Source of the DNA: Saprospiraceae bacterium
GTDB taxonomy: Bacteria > Bacteroidota > Bacteroidia > Chitinophagales > Saprospiraceae
Reading direction: 5' to 3'
DNA: 34,693 nt
Assembly: GCA_024762995.1 (NCBI GenBank)
Contig: JANTGI010000018.1
Coordinates: 1 to 34,693, forward strand
Below the pieces are notes generated by a model. That model was not told the DNA's origin and ran no database searches. It worked only from the letters and a program-made list of their open reading frames with translations. Each line of letters begins with the position of its first letter. The first letter of the stretch is position 1. Shown piece after piece: positions 7,852-17,250 of this stretch. The position numbers and the translations under genes were made by a program.

Positions 7852-10800
7852 TTAGAACACAAATCTCAAACCAAATTGTGCTTGCCATCTGGACAATAAG
7901 CTAAAGTCATCCGTATAGGTTTTCTTTAAACTTGGGTCAAATGAGTAGGTGACATTACCGTCTGCATCGGTTACGACACCAATGGGTTGTGTGTTGGTTG
8001 GGTTTTGACGAACACCCCACTTAGAACTGATTAAGTTACCGATATTCAAGATGTCAATACTAAATTCAATCTTGCGTTGGTCGGCTAATTTGTATTCTTG
8101 AAGGATACGCATATCCCAGTTAGAATACCAAGGTCTAAGCTGGGCATATTTGCCGGCATATTTTCCACGATTGGCATTCATGTAATCATCTTGTTCGATG
8201 AAATCTTCCAACGCTCTCTTTTGGTCTTCCGCAGAGAAGGTGGATTCATCAAAGTTCATGTTGGAGATGTCATCTTTCGTCGGGATGTAGATTAGGTCAT
8301 TGAGACCGGAACCGTCATGGTTTACGTCACCGGAATAAGTGTAACTATAACGTCCGCCTTTGACATACTCAAAGAAGGTCGAAACGGTTGTTGCCCATTT
8401 GCCTCCATATTCGACTTTTCTGGATAAAGCCCCTAAGACACGGTGTTTGTGTCCATAAAGAGAAGGCGCCAAAACGGCTTTATTTACATGACCAAACGCC
8501 GGATTTCTTGCGTAAGCATCGGAAGAAATCTCCGCAGGGATTGAACTGGCGTCCTGTGAGTTCAGGTAGTCATATCCAATCATGCCAAACAGGTTTTTGG
8601 ACCATTTTTTTTGTAATTGTAAGGACACGTTAAAAGAACGACCAATCTTCGTGTTGGTAAATACATACGCATCGGTTGGACCACCAAAAGGATTTAAGGC
8701 CCTATCTGTTGTGTCCACATAGTAAGGACGGTTATCTACACCTTTTAGGGTGCCGGTGGGTGGTTTTAGACCATAGTTACGTACCATCATGGCATTGATG
8801 TCCTTTGTGTAGATGACATCGGCAGAAACGATGTATCCATCACCAAATTTCTTGTCAATACCGATGTTGGTTCTCCAAACTTGCGGAAAACGGAAGTCCT
8901 TGGCGGTCGTTGTATAGAACCACCAGTTGGGGTTGCCGACTTGGTTGCCGACCCAAACAAATGGGAAACGTCCGGAGAATAATCCGGATCCACCCCTTAA
9001 TTGAGTGCTTCTGTCCCCGTTTACATCCCAGTTAAAGCTGATTCTTGGGGAGATGTTGGGCGTTTCTTTAGGTAGCTCGGTTTGTTTGAATTTTACCGGA
9101 TTGCCATCGACATCATAGTATTCGATAGACGGATCATAGCAGCAATTGCGATCAATGCTTTCTTGTGCTTTCTGTGGGGTGTCAAAGTACAAAGGCTTGT
9201 CCACACGTAAGCCTAAAGCTAAGTTGAAGTTATCTGTAAGAGCAATTTCGTCTTGTGCATAAAAAGCCAATTGTCCGACATTTGTTTCGGCTAGCGCCCA
9301 ACCTTGATAGCCGGCAGCAGTGTCTTGGTCAACACCCCATGCGCCATCTTCTCCACCAAATTTTTCGTAGGTCGCTCTAGCTGCTTCTACATCGGCGTCA
9401 AAAGAACCATCATTAACTGCGGCTTCAAAGGCATCAACAGAGGCGAATCCCGGGCCAAATACTCCCGCAAAAGTTCCTAAGTTAAAGGAATTGTCAAAAG
9501 AGAATTTCTCAAAGCTAGCACCGATAGTGAAGGTGTGCTTTTTCATGAAAATATCCAAATTATTCGTAACCTGAAATACATCTTGATTCAAGCGGTTATG
9601 GATAGAAAAAGGCTCATAACCGGCTACGATGGCCCGGATACCGGCTTGGTTGATGTTGATGGTAGGGAAGGGGGCAGATTTTGCCGTTCTAAAGTCTCTA
9701 AATGCCGTATAACCGACTTGTAGATTATTGGCTACGGTATTAGTGAATCTGGATTTTAATTCGATGATACCGGATTGAATTTTGTTGTTGATGGTATATC
9801 CGGAATTTTCAAATTGTAAAGTAGTCTGATCGGGTCCCCGTCTTCCGATTGCCGAAGGGTGGGCATTTTTGTCTCTTTTGGCATCCAAGAAATTGTAAGT
9901 GGCAGTCAAGGTGTTATTCTTGTCGATGTTATAATCTAATTTGAATATACCTTTCTGATTGTCTGTCCGGTGAGTATAGCCTTCGTAAGCACCGGTCTCA
10001 TAGCCGTATTTGTCTTTCAAGAGCTTGGATACCCTTTCCATGTCAGATGCGGAAACTCTAGAGACATTGGAGCCGGTAAGTCCGGGCCTTGCGGCCAAAA
10101 AGTTACTACCTAAGTCACTTCTTCTTTCTAATTCGGCGTTGGCAAAGAAGAAAAGTTTATTGCGGATGATGGGGCCACCGAAAGAAAAACCTGATTGTAA
10201 GTGATTAAGGTCGGGTACAAAAATGTCATTACCCCGCACTTTGCCACCGGTCATGTCTTGATTTCTGTAAAATCCAAATACAGAACCATGAAAATCATTG
10301 GTACCTGATTTGGTGACAGCATTGACAGATGCCCCGGTAAAGCCGGACATTTTGATGTCGTAGGGAGCGATATCGACTTGAATTTGGTCGATGGCATCCA
10401 AAGAGATTGGTTGTGCATTGGCTTGACTACCCGGAGTGGCTGCATCCAATCCAAAAGGATTGTTGAATACGGATCCATCTAAGGTAAAGTTGTTCATTTT
10501 GTTGTTACGTCCACCAAAAGAATTACCATCCGATGAAGGTGTTAATCTCGTGAAGTCCTTTGCAGAACGGGAAATAGTCGGTAATTTTTCCAACTGATTT
10601 CGGCCCACACTGGTAGATGCTCCGGTACGGTCATCGTTCATGATGGAGCTTTTGTTGGCGGTTACAGTAACGCCTTCCAACTCCACAGCAGAAGAATTTA
10701 GTTTCAAACTAATTTTTTTCTTTTGCCCAACTGTCAAATAGTAATCATCCAATACGACCGGTTCATAACCAACATAGCTGGCTTCAATTGAATAAGGTCC

Positions 10801-11019
10801 ACCAACTCTCATGTTGGGAATCCGATAACTACCGTCATTGGAGGTGTAAGTGCCGTACTGTGTGCCGGAAGGTTTGTGGATAGCTACAACTGTAGCCGCT
10901 TCGAGGGGTTGTCCTTTCTCGTCCACTACTTTTCCGTAGATGGTTGAGGTCGTGACTTGGGCTTCCAAAACAACCATGGAGGCCACAAACAAGCTAAAAA
11001 CGAGCATTATTCGTCTCAT
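7852..11019 (-). CDS. Oar-like TonB-dependent outer-membrane receptor
   Basis: 1055 residues with a signal peptide (MRRIMLVFSLFVASMVVLEA). About 22-105 is a carboxypeptidase-regulatory-like beta-sandwich (IYGKVVDEKGQPLEAATV). A plug region follows with GVTVTANKSS, the typical Oar stretch IAPYDIKMSGFTGASVNAV and SGTNDFHGSVFGFYRN. The remainder is a beta-barrel ending in the aromatic FGLRFVF, suited to the BAM machinery. It resembles Myxococcus Oar-type receptors rather than SusC: no SusD-like lipoprotein gene is adjacent. The substrate is unknown; export of a protease or uptake of a ligand are both known for the wider group. Energy would come from an ExbB/ExbD/TonB complex such as that at 24.9-27.3 kb. 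Confidence 0.9.
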   Translation of the reverse strand: MRRIMLVFSLFVASMVVLEAQVTTSTIYGKVVDEKGQPLEAATVVAIHKPSGTQYGTYTSNDGSYRIPNMRVGGPYSIEASYVGYEPVVLDDYYLTVGQKKKISLKLNSSAVELEGVTVTANKSSIMNDDRTGASTSVGRNQLEKLPTISRSAKDFTRLTPSSDGNSFGGRNNKMNNFTLDGSVFNNPFGLDAATPGSQANAQPISLDAIDQIQVDIAPYDIKMSGFTGASVNAVTKSGTNDFHGSVFGFYRNQDMTGGKVRGNDIFVPDLNHLQSGFSFGGPIIRNKLFFFANAELERRSDLGSNFLAARPGLTGSNVSRVSASDMERVSKLLKDKYGYETGAYEGYTHRTDNQKGIFKLDYNIDKNNTLTATYNFLDAKRDKNAHPSAIGRRGPDQTTLQFENSGYTINNKIQSGIIELKSRFTNTVANNLQVGYTAFRDFRTAKSAPFPTININQAGIRAIVAGYEPFSIHNRLNQDVFQVTNNLDIFMKKHTFTIGASFEKFSFDNSFNLGTFAGVFGPGFASVDAFEAAVNDGSFDADVEAARATYEKFGGEDGAWGVDQDTAAGYQGWALAETNVGQLAFYAQDEIALTDNFNLALGLRVDKPLYFDTPQKAQESIDRNCCYDPSIEYYDVDGNPVKFKQTELPKETPNISPRISFNWDVNGDRSTQLRGGSGLFSGRFPFVWVGNQVGNPNWWFYTTTAKDFRFPQVWRTNIGIDKKFGDGYIVSADVIYTKDINAMMVRNYGLKPPTGTLKGVDNRPYYVDTTDRALNPFGGPTDAYVFTNTKIGRSFNVSLQLQKKWSKNLFGMIGYDYLNSQDASSIPAEISSDAYARNPAFGHVNKAVLAPSLYGHKHRVLGALSRKVEYGGKWATTVSTFFEYVKGGRYSYTYSGDVNHDGSGLNDLIYIPTKDDISNMNFDESTFSAEDQKRALEDFIEQDDYMNANRGKYAGKYAQLRPWYSNWDMRILQEYKLADQRKIEFSIDILNIGNLISSKWGVRQNPTNTQPIGVVTDADGNVTYSFDPSLKKTYTDDFSLLSRWQAQFGLRFVF

Positions 11020-11122
11020 ATAAATAAGTTAGTTTTGAGAATACACTCCATCTAAATGTCTCCACTTATATAGATTGTATTCCTAGTGAAGAATGAATTC
11101 CAAAAAACATTAAAAGATGGCG

Positions 11123-11130
11123 CAAATATA
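11123..11130 (-). promoter_or_regulatory. Putative -7 box of the Oar-like receptor gene
   Basis: Minus-strand TATATTTG fits TAnnTTTG exactly and is about 105 bases upstream of the start codon. No TTG is found at the expected -33 distance, so only the -7 element is supported. Confidence 0.4.
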
Positions 11131-11191
11131 AAATGAAGAATAGTTAATTTTGAGTGAATTTTAGTTTTTTTAAATTAAAGTTTGCTTATTG

Positions 11192-11221
11192 TTGTTGGTC
11201 TTTGGGAATGTTGTATCTTTG
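11192..11221 (+). promoter_or_regulatory. Plus-strand promoter reading into repeat R1
   Basis: TTG (11192-11194), a 19-base spacer and TATCTTTG (11214-11221) match the Bacteroidota promoter consensus exactly. It points away from the receptor gene, towards the R1 repeat and a 38-codon open frame at 11245. No ordinary gene on this strand follows for almost 9 kb, so it drives either a small RNA, a peptide, or antisense transcription into the PKD gene. Confidence 0.5.
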
Positions 11222-11244
11222 CTTTCCTGTGTTGGAGGAATAGA

Positions 11245-11361
11245 ATGGAGGAAGAGCGTGTTTTGGTCTTTGGTGCGCTCCTTCGTCGCTTTTGGTCTTT
11301 GGGGCGCAGCAAGCTGCTGTTGGGGGCTCCACTTGTTTCTCGCAGCAAGTTGCTTTATTGA
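11245..11361 (+). CDS. Possible 38-residue peptide made of repeat R1
   Basis: ATG at 11245 follows GGAGGA (11234-11239) at five bases and a promoter ending at 11221. The frame runs to TGA at 11359-11361. The peptide is basic and Leu-rich, with the pieces FGALLRRFWSLGRSKLLL and SRSKLL derived from the repeat. Similar peptides can be read, in several frames, from the R1 copies at 1-215 and 28237-28500, so the coding could be accidental. What favours it is the tidy promoter, purine-rich site and start spacing; what weighs against it is the repeat origin and the lack of any known homologue that I recognise. Confidence 0.25.
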   Translation: MEEERVLVFGALLRRFWSLGRSKLLLGAPLVSRSKLLY

Positions 11362-11390
11362 TATATAATAGATTTTTCGCAGCAAGCTGC
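11255..11390 (+). repeat. Family R1 repeat, copy 2
   Basis: One 29-bp unit (GTCTTTGG, GCGCTCCTTCGTCGC core) followed by three mini-hairpins: 11306-11317 (GCAG/CTGC), 11342-11353 (GCAG/TTGC, wobble) and 11379-11390 (GCAG/CTGC). It is in the same orientation as the other two copies. The gap 11020-11725 holds this copy, the two promoters above and the 39-bp repeat below. 11403-11470 shows nothing recognisable. Confidence 0.85.
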
Positions 11391-11520
11391 TTTTTACATT
11401 TGTAATATTTTTTGAATGCGTGACAAATAATGAGGAACTTAATATGATTGACTCATTAATCGCATCGAAACTACCCGTTGCAGGCAGGCCTATGCGTCGC
11501 AGGCAAACGCCGAAGGCAAA

Positions 11521-11680
11521 CGTCCACAGGACAAATTGAACCTGCCCGTTGCAGGCGGGCGTCCACAGGACAAATGAACCTGCCCGTTGCAGGCGGGCGT
11601 CCGCAGGACAAATTGAACCTGCCCGTTGCAGGCGGGCGTCCGCAGGACAAATTGAACCTACCCGTCACAGACAGCCGCCA
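11521..11680. repeat. 39-bp tandem repeat behind the PKD gene
   Basis: CCTGCCCGTTGCAGGCGGGC begins at 11541, 11579 and 11618, with a degenerate fourth start at 11657, so the period is 38-39 bp; a degenerate flank extends left to about 11472. Each unit can fold in two exclusive ways: CCTGC/GCAGG around CCGTT, or GCCCG/CGGGC around TTGCAGG. It ends about 45 bp from the stop of the PKD gene. It is GC-rich compared with its surroundings. Open frames on both strands are by-products of the repeat. Confidence 0.85.
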
Positions 11681-11725
11681 AAGGCAATTGAACATATCAA
11701 AATTCCCACATTATTTTACGCCTTA

Positions 11726-14700
11726 TTACATTTTTACAATCTTGCCTGTCAGTATTCGACCTTGATAATTCAACTGAAAAATGTAATTTCCGGCAGGTTG
11801 ATTTTCGATACTGATGTCTTCATGGATTTTTTGAGTTTTTGACCAATTTTTCTCCATGACCTTTCTCCCTAGTATGTCGTAGATGCTAATGTCAATTTGA
11901 TCTGCTTTGATGGATTGGACATCTAAGGTGTAAATTCCGTTACTAGGATTGGGATAAAGCTCTATGCTGACTTCGTTCAAGGGATCATCAATACCTACGA
12001 TAAGCAGGTTTCTACTGGTAGAATCAACTCCACAGAAGTTAGTCGCTCGCAAAATAATGTCGTAATTGCCATTGCCGGCATAGGTGTGTACCGGATTCTC
12101 TAACATACTGGAAGTCCCATCACCAAACGTCCATAGGTAAGAATCGGCGTTGGTAGAATTGTTGGTTGTCGTTACGGTTAGGCCATTTACCCCAAAGTTA
12201 AATTGGGCGCTCGCCTGTGGATGGATGGTGACTTCGTAATCTGCGGTATCTGTCCCAAATTCATTGGTTCCGTATAAATAGGCCGGGTAGGTGCCGGCTA
12301 TACTGTAAGTGACATCTACCACGCTATCTTGGGATGTTGCCGGATTTCCTCCAGGAAACTCCCAGGTGAAACTCTCTGTATTACTACTTAATGCTGCGGT
12401 ATAGGTGACCGTGTAAGGGATACAACCTTCTGCTCCACTGGCACTTAGATTCACGTCCGGTGGGGCTGTAGAGCCAAAGGAAAATAATTGGTAAGAAGTA
12501 TCCGAATTACAAGTACCTGTTGCAATCAACATGGCCGTGAAGTCTCCATCTCCATAAGTGTGGGTAGCGTTTACTATATTCGTTGCAGTTTGGTTGTCTC
12601 CAAATACCCAAAGCAAGGATGTGGCATTTTGAGATGTACTGGAAAAAGTCACCTGATGGTCGTTGTCCAGGTTATAATTAAAGCTGGAAGTAGTAGCCGG
12701 CATGACCGTAATTTCTACTTGTTGGGTATCCGATGAGATAGAATTAGAAGCGATGACTGTAGCGGTATGAGTTCCGGGGGTGGTAAAGACAACCGTCGGG
12801 TCAGCTTCCGTAGAAGAAGTTGGATTTCCTGTCGGGAATGTCCATTGAATGTCATTGGAGTTTTGCGCATGCGCTTGAAAAGCAACGGATAATGGGGCAC
12901 ATCCACTGGAAACACTGGCTGTTGGGGCAACAGATGGAGCCGAGCCTATGGTTTCCGTGATAGTCATTGTATCGCTGCCACAATTATTGGTAACAATTAA
13001 GATAATGTCTGTAACGGTATCAACAGCATACAAATGTCCCGGATTAAAACCTGTTAGAATGGTTCCATCACCAAAATCCCAAATCTGTGATGTGGCATTT
13101 TGCGAAAAATTATTGGTAGTCACCAGGTGACCATTGACGTTTACTGCAAAATTGGCAATCGGCTTTGGGTTGACGGTTACCGATTCGGGAATTGCGAAGG
13201 TTGTACCGTAAGCATTAGAAGCCGACAGGGTGACAGTATGGGTGCCCGGAGAAGAAAATACCACCGTTTGATTAATTGAGTTCGAAGTGGCGGGTGTCCC
13301 CCCTTCAAAAGTCCAATTCACACTACCGGGGTTGGTTACATCGGCGTGGAAATTCACACTCATCGGCTCACAGCCCGTTAATGGACTATCGGTGACAATA
13401 GAAGCAGTAGGCAAAAAGTCCGGAATGACTAAGCTTTGACAGGTCGTATGAGATCCACAAGGATTGCTCGTCGTTAAACAAACATTGTAATTGCCACTTG
13501 AAGAATATTGATGGCTGGGATTCGCATCAGTCGAGGTATTGCCGTCTCCAAAATCCCAAGAATAGGAGGTTGGATTGCCGGATGATAGGTCAGTAAACGA
13601 TGCAGTTGGTCCATCCAAAGCAGACGAAAAGGCAGAGTTTACGGTCGGATTAACAATGATTTGTACATTATCCGTGCTTTGTCCGGAAGGATTGGTACCC
13701 ACCAAAGTCGTCAGATAACTCCCCGGATTAATATAGACGACCGTTTGATCAATCAAACTGGATGTAGCTGGATTTCCGCCACCGAAGGTCCATTCTACCG
13801 AGGACGTATTGGCAGAGATATTTGCGTGATAATTGATCGTCAATGGTTGACAACCACTAGTGACATCTGATTCAATTTGGGCACTTGGTCCGTTGCCGGA
13901 AATAGTAACCTGTGAACAGAAAGTATCTGTGCTGCAAGGACCCGTAGCGATTAAACAAACCGTATAAGTGCCATCTGCAATGTAAGTATGCGAAGGATTG
14001 GTTTCTGTACTTGTCGTATTGTCCCCGAAATCCCAAGCAAAGGAAGTTGCATCCGTGGAAGTGTTGGTAAAGTTGGCGGTAAGCATAGATGTACCAGTCG
14101 CAAAATTGGCCGTCGTATTTGGTAATACCGTTATGGTTGTATTCGCGGAAGCGGAGTTGGAGCCATTATGTGCAGTCAGAGTGACCAAATAACTTCCGGC
14201 AGCGGAGAAAGTGACTGTCGGGTTCATATCTGTAGAAGCCGCCGGCATGCCGCCTTCAAAAGTCCAATCCACGTTTTGGGTATTGGAAGAGACATTGGCT
14301 GTAAAGCTGACTGTCTCGCCGATACAAACAGAATTACTCGGCGAAACTCCGATATTGGCCGTTGGTGTATTGGCAGAAATAATGACATCGGCAGTCACAG
14401 AATGGCTTCCACAAGGATTAATTGCGGTAAGCGTAACGGTAAAAGTGCCATCCGTTGTATAAATGTGCGAAGGATTGGTTTCAGTGGATGTCGCTGAGCC
14501 ATCTCCGAAGTCCCAAATGTATGAGGTCGGATTACCTGTAGATGTATTGGTAAAAGTCACCGTGTTGGCGTTTGTTACTTTTGAAAAACTAGCTGTTGGT
14601 GCGGATTCTACGGTAATGTAATTGGTGATGGTTTTGGAGTCTCCCCCCGCAACATTGGCTACGGAAAGGGTCACAGAATACTGACCGGGAGTAGAATAAA

Positions 14701-17047
14701 TGACCGTGGGGTTCGGTACATCTGATGTGGCCGGTGAGCCCCCCGGAAAACTCCAAACCCAGGCGGTAGGGTTTTCAGTGGATATATCCGTAAATTGGAC
14801 GGTGAGCGGACCACATCCACTTGTAGGCGTTGCCGTGAAATTACATACCGGCGGCAAAATTAGTTGGACGTTTTGAGTGATCGTGCGTGTGCCACAACTA
14901 GGGGTTATGACATCAAGCGTTACCGTATAAATACCCGGTGCAGAATAGGTGTGTGTCGGATGTATATCGGTAGATGTGGCGTTGTTTTCACCAAAATGCC
15001 ACAGATAAGTATTTCCCGAAAGGGGAGTGGTCGTATTCGTGAAAGTGACCGTGGTGCCGGCCTTATTAAATGTAAAACCGGGAATGGCCGCTTGCGTCAC
15101 CGAGATATAATTTTGCTTGGTCATCACATCGGTGCCACCGGGACTAGATGCCGCTAAAGTGACATTAAAACTTCCTGCTCCATTGTAAACTACTTGCGGG
15201 TTTTCTAGGTTGGATGTTGCCGGTGTGCCTCCTTCGAAGGTCCAATTCCACTGAGTCGTATTCACCGATGAAGTACTGGTAAATTGAACCGTGTCTCCTG
15301 TACAAAGAGATGTTGGAGTAGCAGTAAAATCCGCTGTAGCAGGGGTGTTGACACTGACTGTAATGGAATAGGTGGAAGAACCACAGGAGTTGAATGCAGT
15401 TAAGGTGACCATATAGGAGCCATCTTGTGCATAAGTATGGGTAGGGCTAGTTTCTGTAGATGCCGGAGAGCCGTCACCAAAATCCCAAGAGTAAGAGGTG
15501 GCTGCGGGATTCGTTGTATTTGTAAAATTAACCGTCAGACCACTTGCACTAAGGGTAAAGCTAGGGCTTCCGGTCACGGTGATGTAATTTTGTAGGGTAC
15601 CTGTACTGGATCCACTGGCATTCGTCGCAGTGAGTTGTACGTCATAAATACCCGGTGTAAAGTAGGTGATTACCGGATTTTGGTCGGTGGAAGAACTAGG
15701 AGTCCCACCGGGAAAAGTCCATTGCCAGCTCGTCGGATTTTCCGTCGATAAATCTGTGAATTGAACCGTATTCCCGGCACAGACATTCGTGGGATTGGCA
15801 GAGAAATTAATACCGGGAGTTGCGGCGGTACCTGAACAGCTTGTCTGCGGCAAGCAACCGTTGATTATGGATGCGGTTCTATTGTCAATGTCGTTTATGG
15901 AAGCCGGAGACCAAGTGGTCGAAGTTGATACCGATGGCGCCATGATAAAACCGCTATTAGGTGCATCATGTCCGGTATCAGAAGAAGACACTGCGTCAAA
16001 ATTATGTCCCATTTCATGAGCGACGAGCACCCGCAAAAAGGCGGCATTGTTGGAAAAATCTTGTAAGACATGGTATTGCCAAGCAGTACAGATGGCCCCG
16101 GTATAGGACAAACCAATGGTTGATCCATCAAAGTCCCTGTTTGTCCAAAGCTCTGCGATGTCATAGTCCGAAGTTCCAAAACCATTGGCTTGGCCCCAGT
16201 TTTTGAAGGAAGGGAGCAAAGAGTTCGCATTTGTGCTATTTGTCCATGGATCTCCTCCATTGGTGTTTACCACGTACTGGGTAGTGATATTTAGGGTGAA
16301 GTCAGACGCAAAGGAGCCAATATAATTGCTTTGGGCATTATTCATTACGCCTATGTTGTGATTTTCAACATCAGCGACACTGGTATATTTTTGGTACATA
16401 GAATAATCTGAAGCAATGGCAATATCCACCAAATAGCAATCTGTAAGTGGTGATTCGGGAAGGTCTTCTTCCGGAAGGTTTTTATGGACACGTTGGGCAT
16501 CGGTGACCCCACACGTACGCATACCATCATCGATGACATCTGCACGGTCGTAAACAATAACTTGGTCTTTGGGCGCATTCGGCAGGAAGTACCACAATGG
16601 CTCAATATACCAAGTCTTATTGTCCTGCGCCACAAATCCATAGAGAAAATCCTTATTGGTGGTTAGCCGGACTTCGCCATCTTTGGTTTTCGCATTCAAA
16701 GGAATGGCCCTTGTGTGCGGCGCTTCTTTTTGAGTGGATAATATTTGGTAAGACCGACTAAATAGAGATGCCGGCTCAAACTCCTCATGGATATTTATGT
16801 CTCCAAGGCTCAATTCTAGTTTTGGGCGAGTATTTTTTTGAGCTTGCGCAAAAAGCAGATTCTCATCTATTTGAAAGACCGACCATTTTTTGAATTGCTT
16901 GCGCAAAATGGGATTGTCAGTCGTTTTGGCTAATAATTGGGTAGGAATTTTGGTAAAGGGGAGTGCTTCATTGGTCTTGCCGTAAACAATAGAAACGGAT
17001 AAAATAACACAAAGAAGGCTCAATCGAAATCGGGTGAAATCAAGCAT
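11726..17047 (-). CDS. Giant secreted metzincin-like protease with 16 PKD-like domains and T9SS domain
   Basis: 1773 residues. Signal peptide 1-23; a propeptide-like region to about 190 with a possible cysteine switch (RTCGVTD); a reprolysin-like metalloprotease to about 400 with HEMGHNFD near residue 345 and a Met-turn (GFIMAPS). From about 405 to 1685 there are 16 PKD-like domains alternating between two kinds: an A type with W-TF-x-GG-x-P-A/S-TS and a Cys near its start (GCGPLTVQF, GCQPLTINY), and a B type with WDFGDG-x-TS-TETNPSHTY and a Cys near its end (NPCGSH). That makes eight A-B pairs. The last ~80 residues (LYPNPSNGIYTL to GKIVKM) are a T9SS type A sorting domain. Expected to be outside the cell, digesting protein or binding matrix. 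The canonical third zinc ligand position is altered (see findings). Confidence 0.88.
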   Translation of the reverse strand: MLDFTRFRLSLLCVILSVSIVYGKTNEALPFTKIPTQLLAKTTDNPILRKQFKKWSVFQIDENLLFAQAQKNTRPKLELSLGDINIHEEFEPASLFSRSYQILSTQKEAPHTRAIPLNAKTKDGEVRLTTNKDFLYGFVAQDNKTWYIEPLWYFLPNAPKDQVIVYDRADVIDDGMRTCGVTDAQRVHKNLPEEDLPESPLTDCYLVDIAIASDYSMYQKYTSVADVENHNIGVMNNAQSNYIGSFASDFTLNITTQYVVNTNGGDPWTNSTNANSLLPSFKNWGQANGFGTSDYDIAELWTNRDFDGSTIGLSYTGAICTAWQYHVLQDFSNNAAFLRVLVAHEMGHNFDAVSSSDTGHDAPNSGFIMAPSVSTSTTWSPASINDIDNRTASIINGCLPQTSCSGTAATPGINFSANPTNVCAGNTVQFTDLSTENPTSWQWTFPGGTPSSSTDQNPVITYFTPGIYDVQLTATNASGSSTGTLQNYITVTGSPSFTLSASGLTVNFTNTTNPAATSYSWDFGDGSPASTETSPTHTYAQDGSYMVTLTAFNSCGSSTYSITVSVNTPATADFTATPTSLCTGDTVQFTSTSSVNTTQWNWTFEGGTPATSNLENPQVVYNGAGSFNVTLAASSPGGTDVMTKQNYISVTQAAIPGFTFNKAGTTVTFTNTTTPLSGNTYLWHFGENNATSTDIHPTHTYSAPGIYTVTLDVITPSCGTRTITQNVQLILPPVCNFTATPTSGCGPLTVQFTDISTENPTAWVWSFPGGSPATSDVPNPTVIYSTPGQYSVTLSVANVAGGDSKTITNYITVESAPTASFSKVTNANTVTFTNTSTGNPTSYIWDFGDGSATSTETNPSHIYTTDGTFTVTLTAINPCGSHSVTADVIISANTPTANIGVSPSNSVCIGETVSFTANVSSNTQNVDWTFEGGMPAASTDMNPTVTFSAAGSYLVTLTAHNGSNSASANTTITVLPNTTANFATGTSMLTANFTNTSTDATSFAWDFGDNTTSTETNPSHTYIADGTYTVCLIATGPCSTDTFCSQVTISGNGPSAQIESDVTSGCQPLTINYHANISANTSSVEWTFGGGNPATSSLIDQTVVYINPGSYLTTLVGTNPSGQSTDNVQIIVNPTVNSAFSSALDGPTASFTDLSSGNPTSYSWDFGDGNTSTDANPSHQYSSSGNYNVCLTTSNPCGSHTTCQSLVIPDFLPTASIVTDSPLTGCEPMSVNFHADVTNPGSVNWTFEGGTPATSNSINQTVVFSSPGTHTVTLSASNAYGTTFAIPESVTVNPKPIANFAVNVNGHLVTTNNFSQNATSQIWDFGDGTILTGFNPGHLYAVDTVTDIILIVTNNCGSDTMTITETIGSAPSVAPTASVSSGCAPLSVAFQAHAQNSNDIQWTFPTGNPTSSTEADPTVVFTTPGTHTATVIASNSISSDTQQVEITVMPATTSSFNYNLDNDHQVTFSSTSQNATSLLWVFGDNQTATNIVNATHTYGDGDFTAMLIATGTCNSDTSYQLFSFGSTAPPDVNLSASGAEGCIPYTVTYTAALSSNTESFTWEFPGGNPATSQDSVVDVTYSIAGTYPAYLYGTNEFGTDTADYEVTIHPQASAQFNFGVNGLTVTTTNNSTNADSYLWTFGDGTSSMLENPVHTYAGNGNYDIILRATNFCGVDSTSRNLLIVGIDDPLNEVSIELYPNPSNGIYTLDVQSIKADQIDISIYDILGRKVMEKNWSKTQKIHEDISIENQPAGNYIFQLNYQGRILTGKIVKM

Positions 17048-17094
17048 CTGTCAAAGGAATTTAGGATGTTGTTTAATAAAAAACAGGAGCACCG

Positions 17095-17102
17095 CAAATT
17101 TA
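17095..17102 (-). promoter_or_regulatory. Putative -7 box of the PKD protease gene
   Basis: Minus-strand TAAATTTG fits TAnnTTTG and is about 50 bases upstream of the start codon; no good -33 TTG is seen. Next to it (17081-17094) the bases AAAACAGGAGCACC repeat part of the element at 22398-22410. Confidence 0.4.
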
Positions 17103-17250
17103 AGCTAATTTGATGTAAAATATCTCTTTTTGGTACAAAATTACGAAAATTGGTTATTTATCGCATATAATTACCTTGTTATGTTAGTGCCGGGTGACTG
17201 GGTAACACTTGGTATTCTACTCAGTACAAGTTAAAACAAGATGGTTGCGC

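Noticed and set aside
7852..11019. SusC of a polysaccharide utilisation locus
   Set aside because: No SusD-like gene or glycan enzymes nearby, and the plug motifs are of Oar type.
11471..11842. Open frames across the 39-bp repeat
   Set aside because: The period of 39 is a multiple of three, so stop-free frames arise automatically; products are only the repeated unit.
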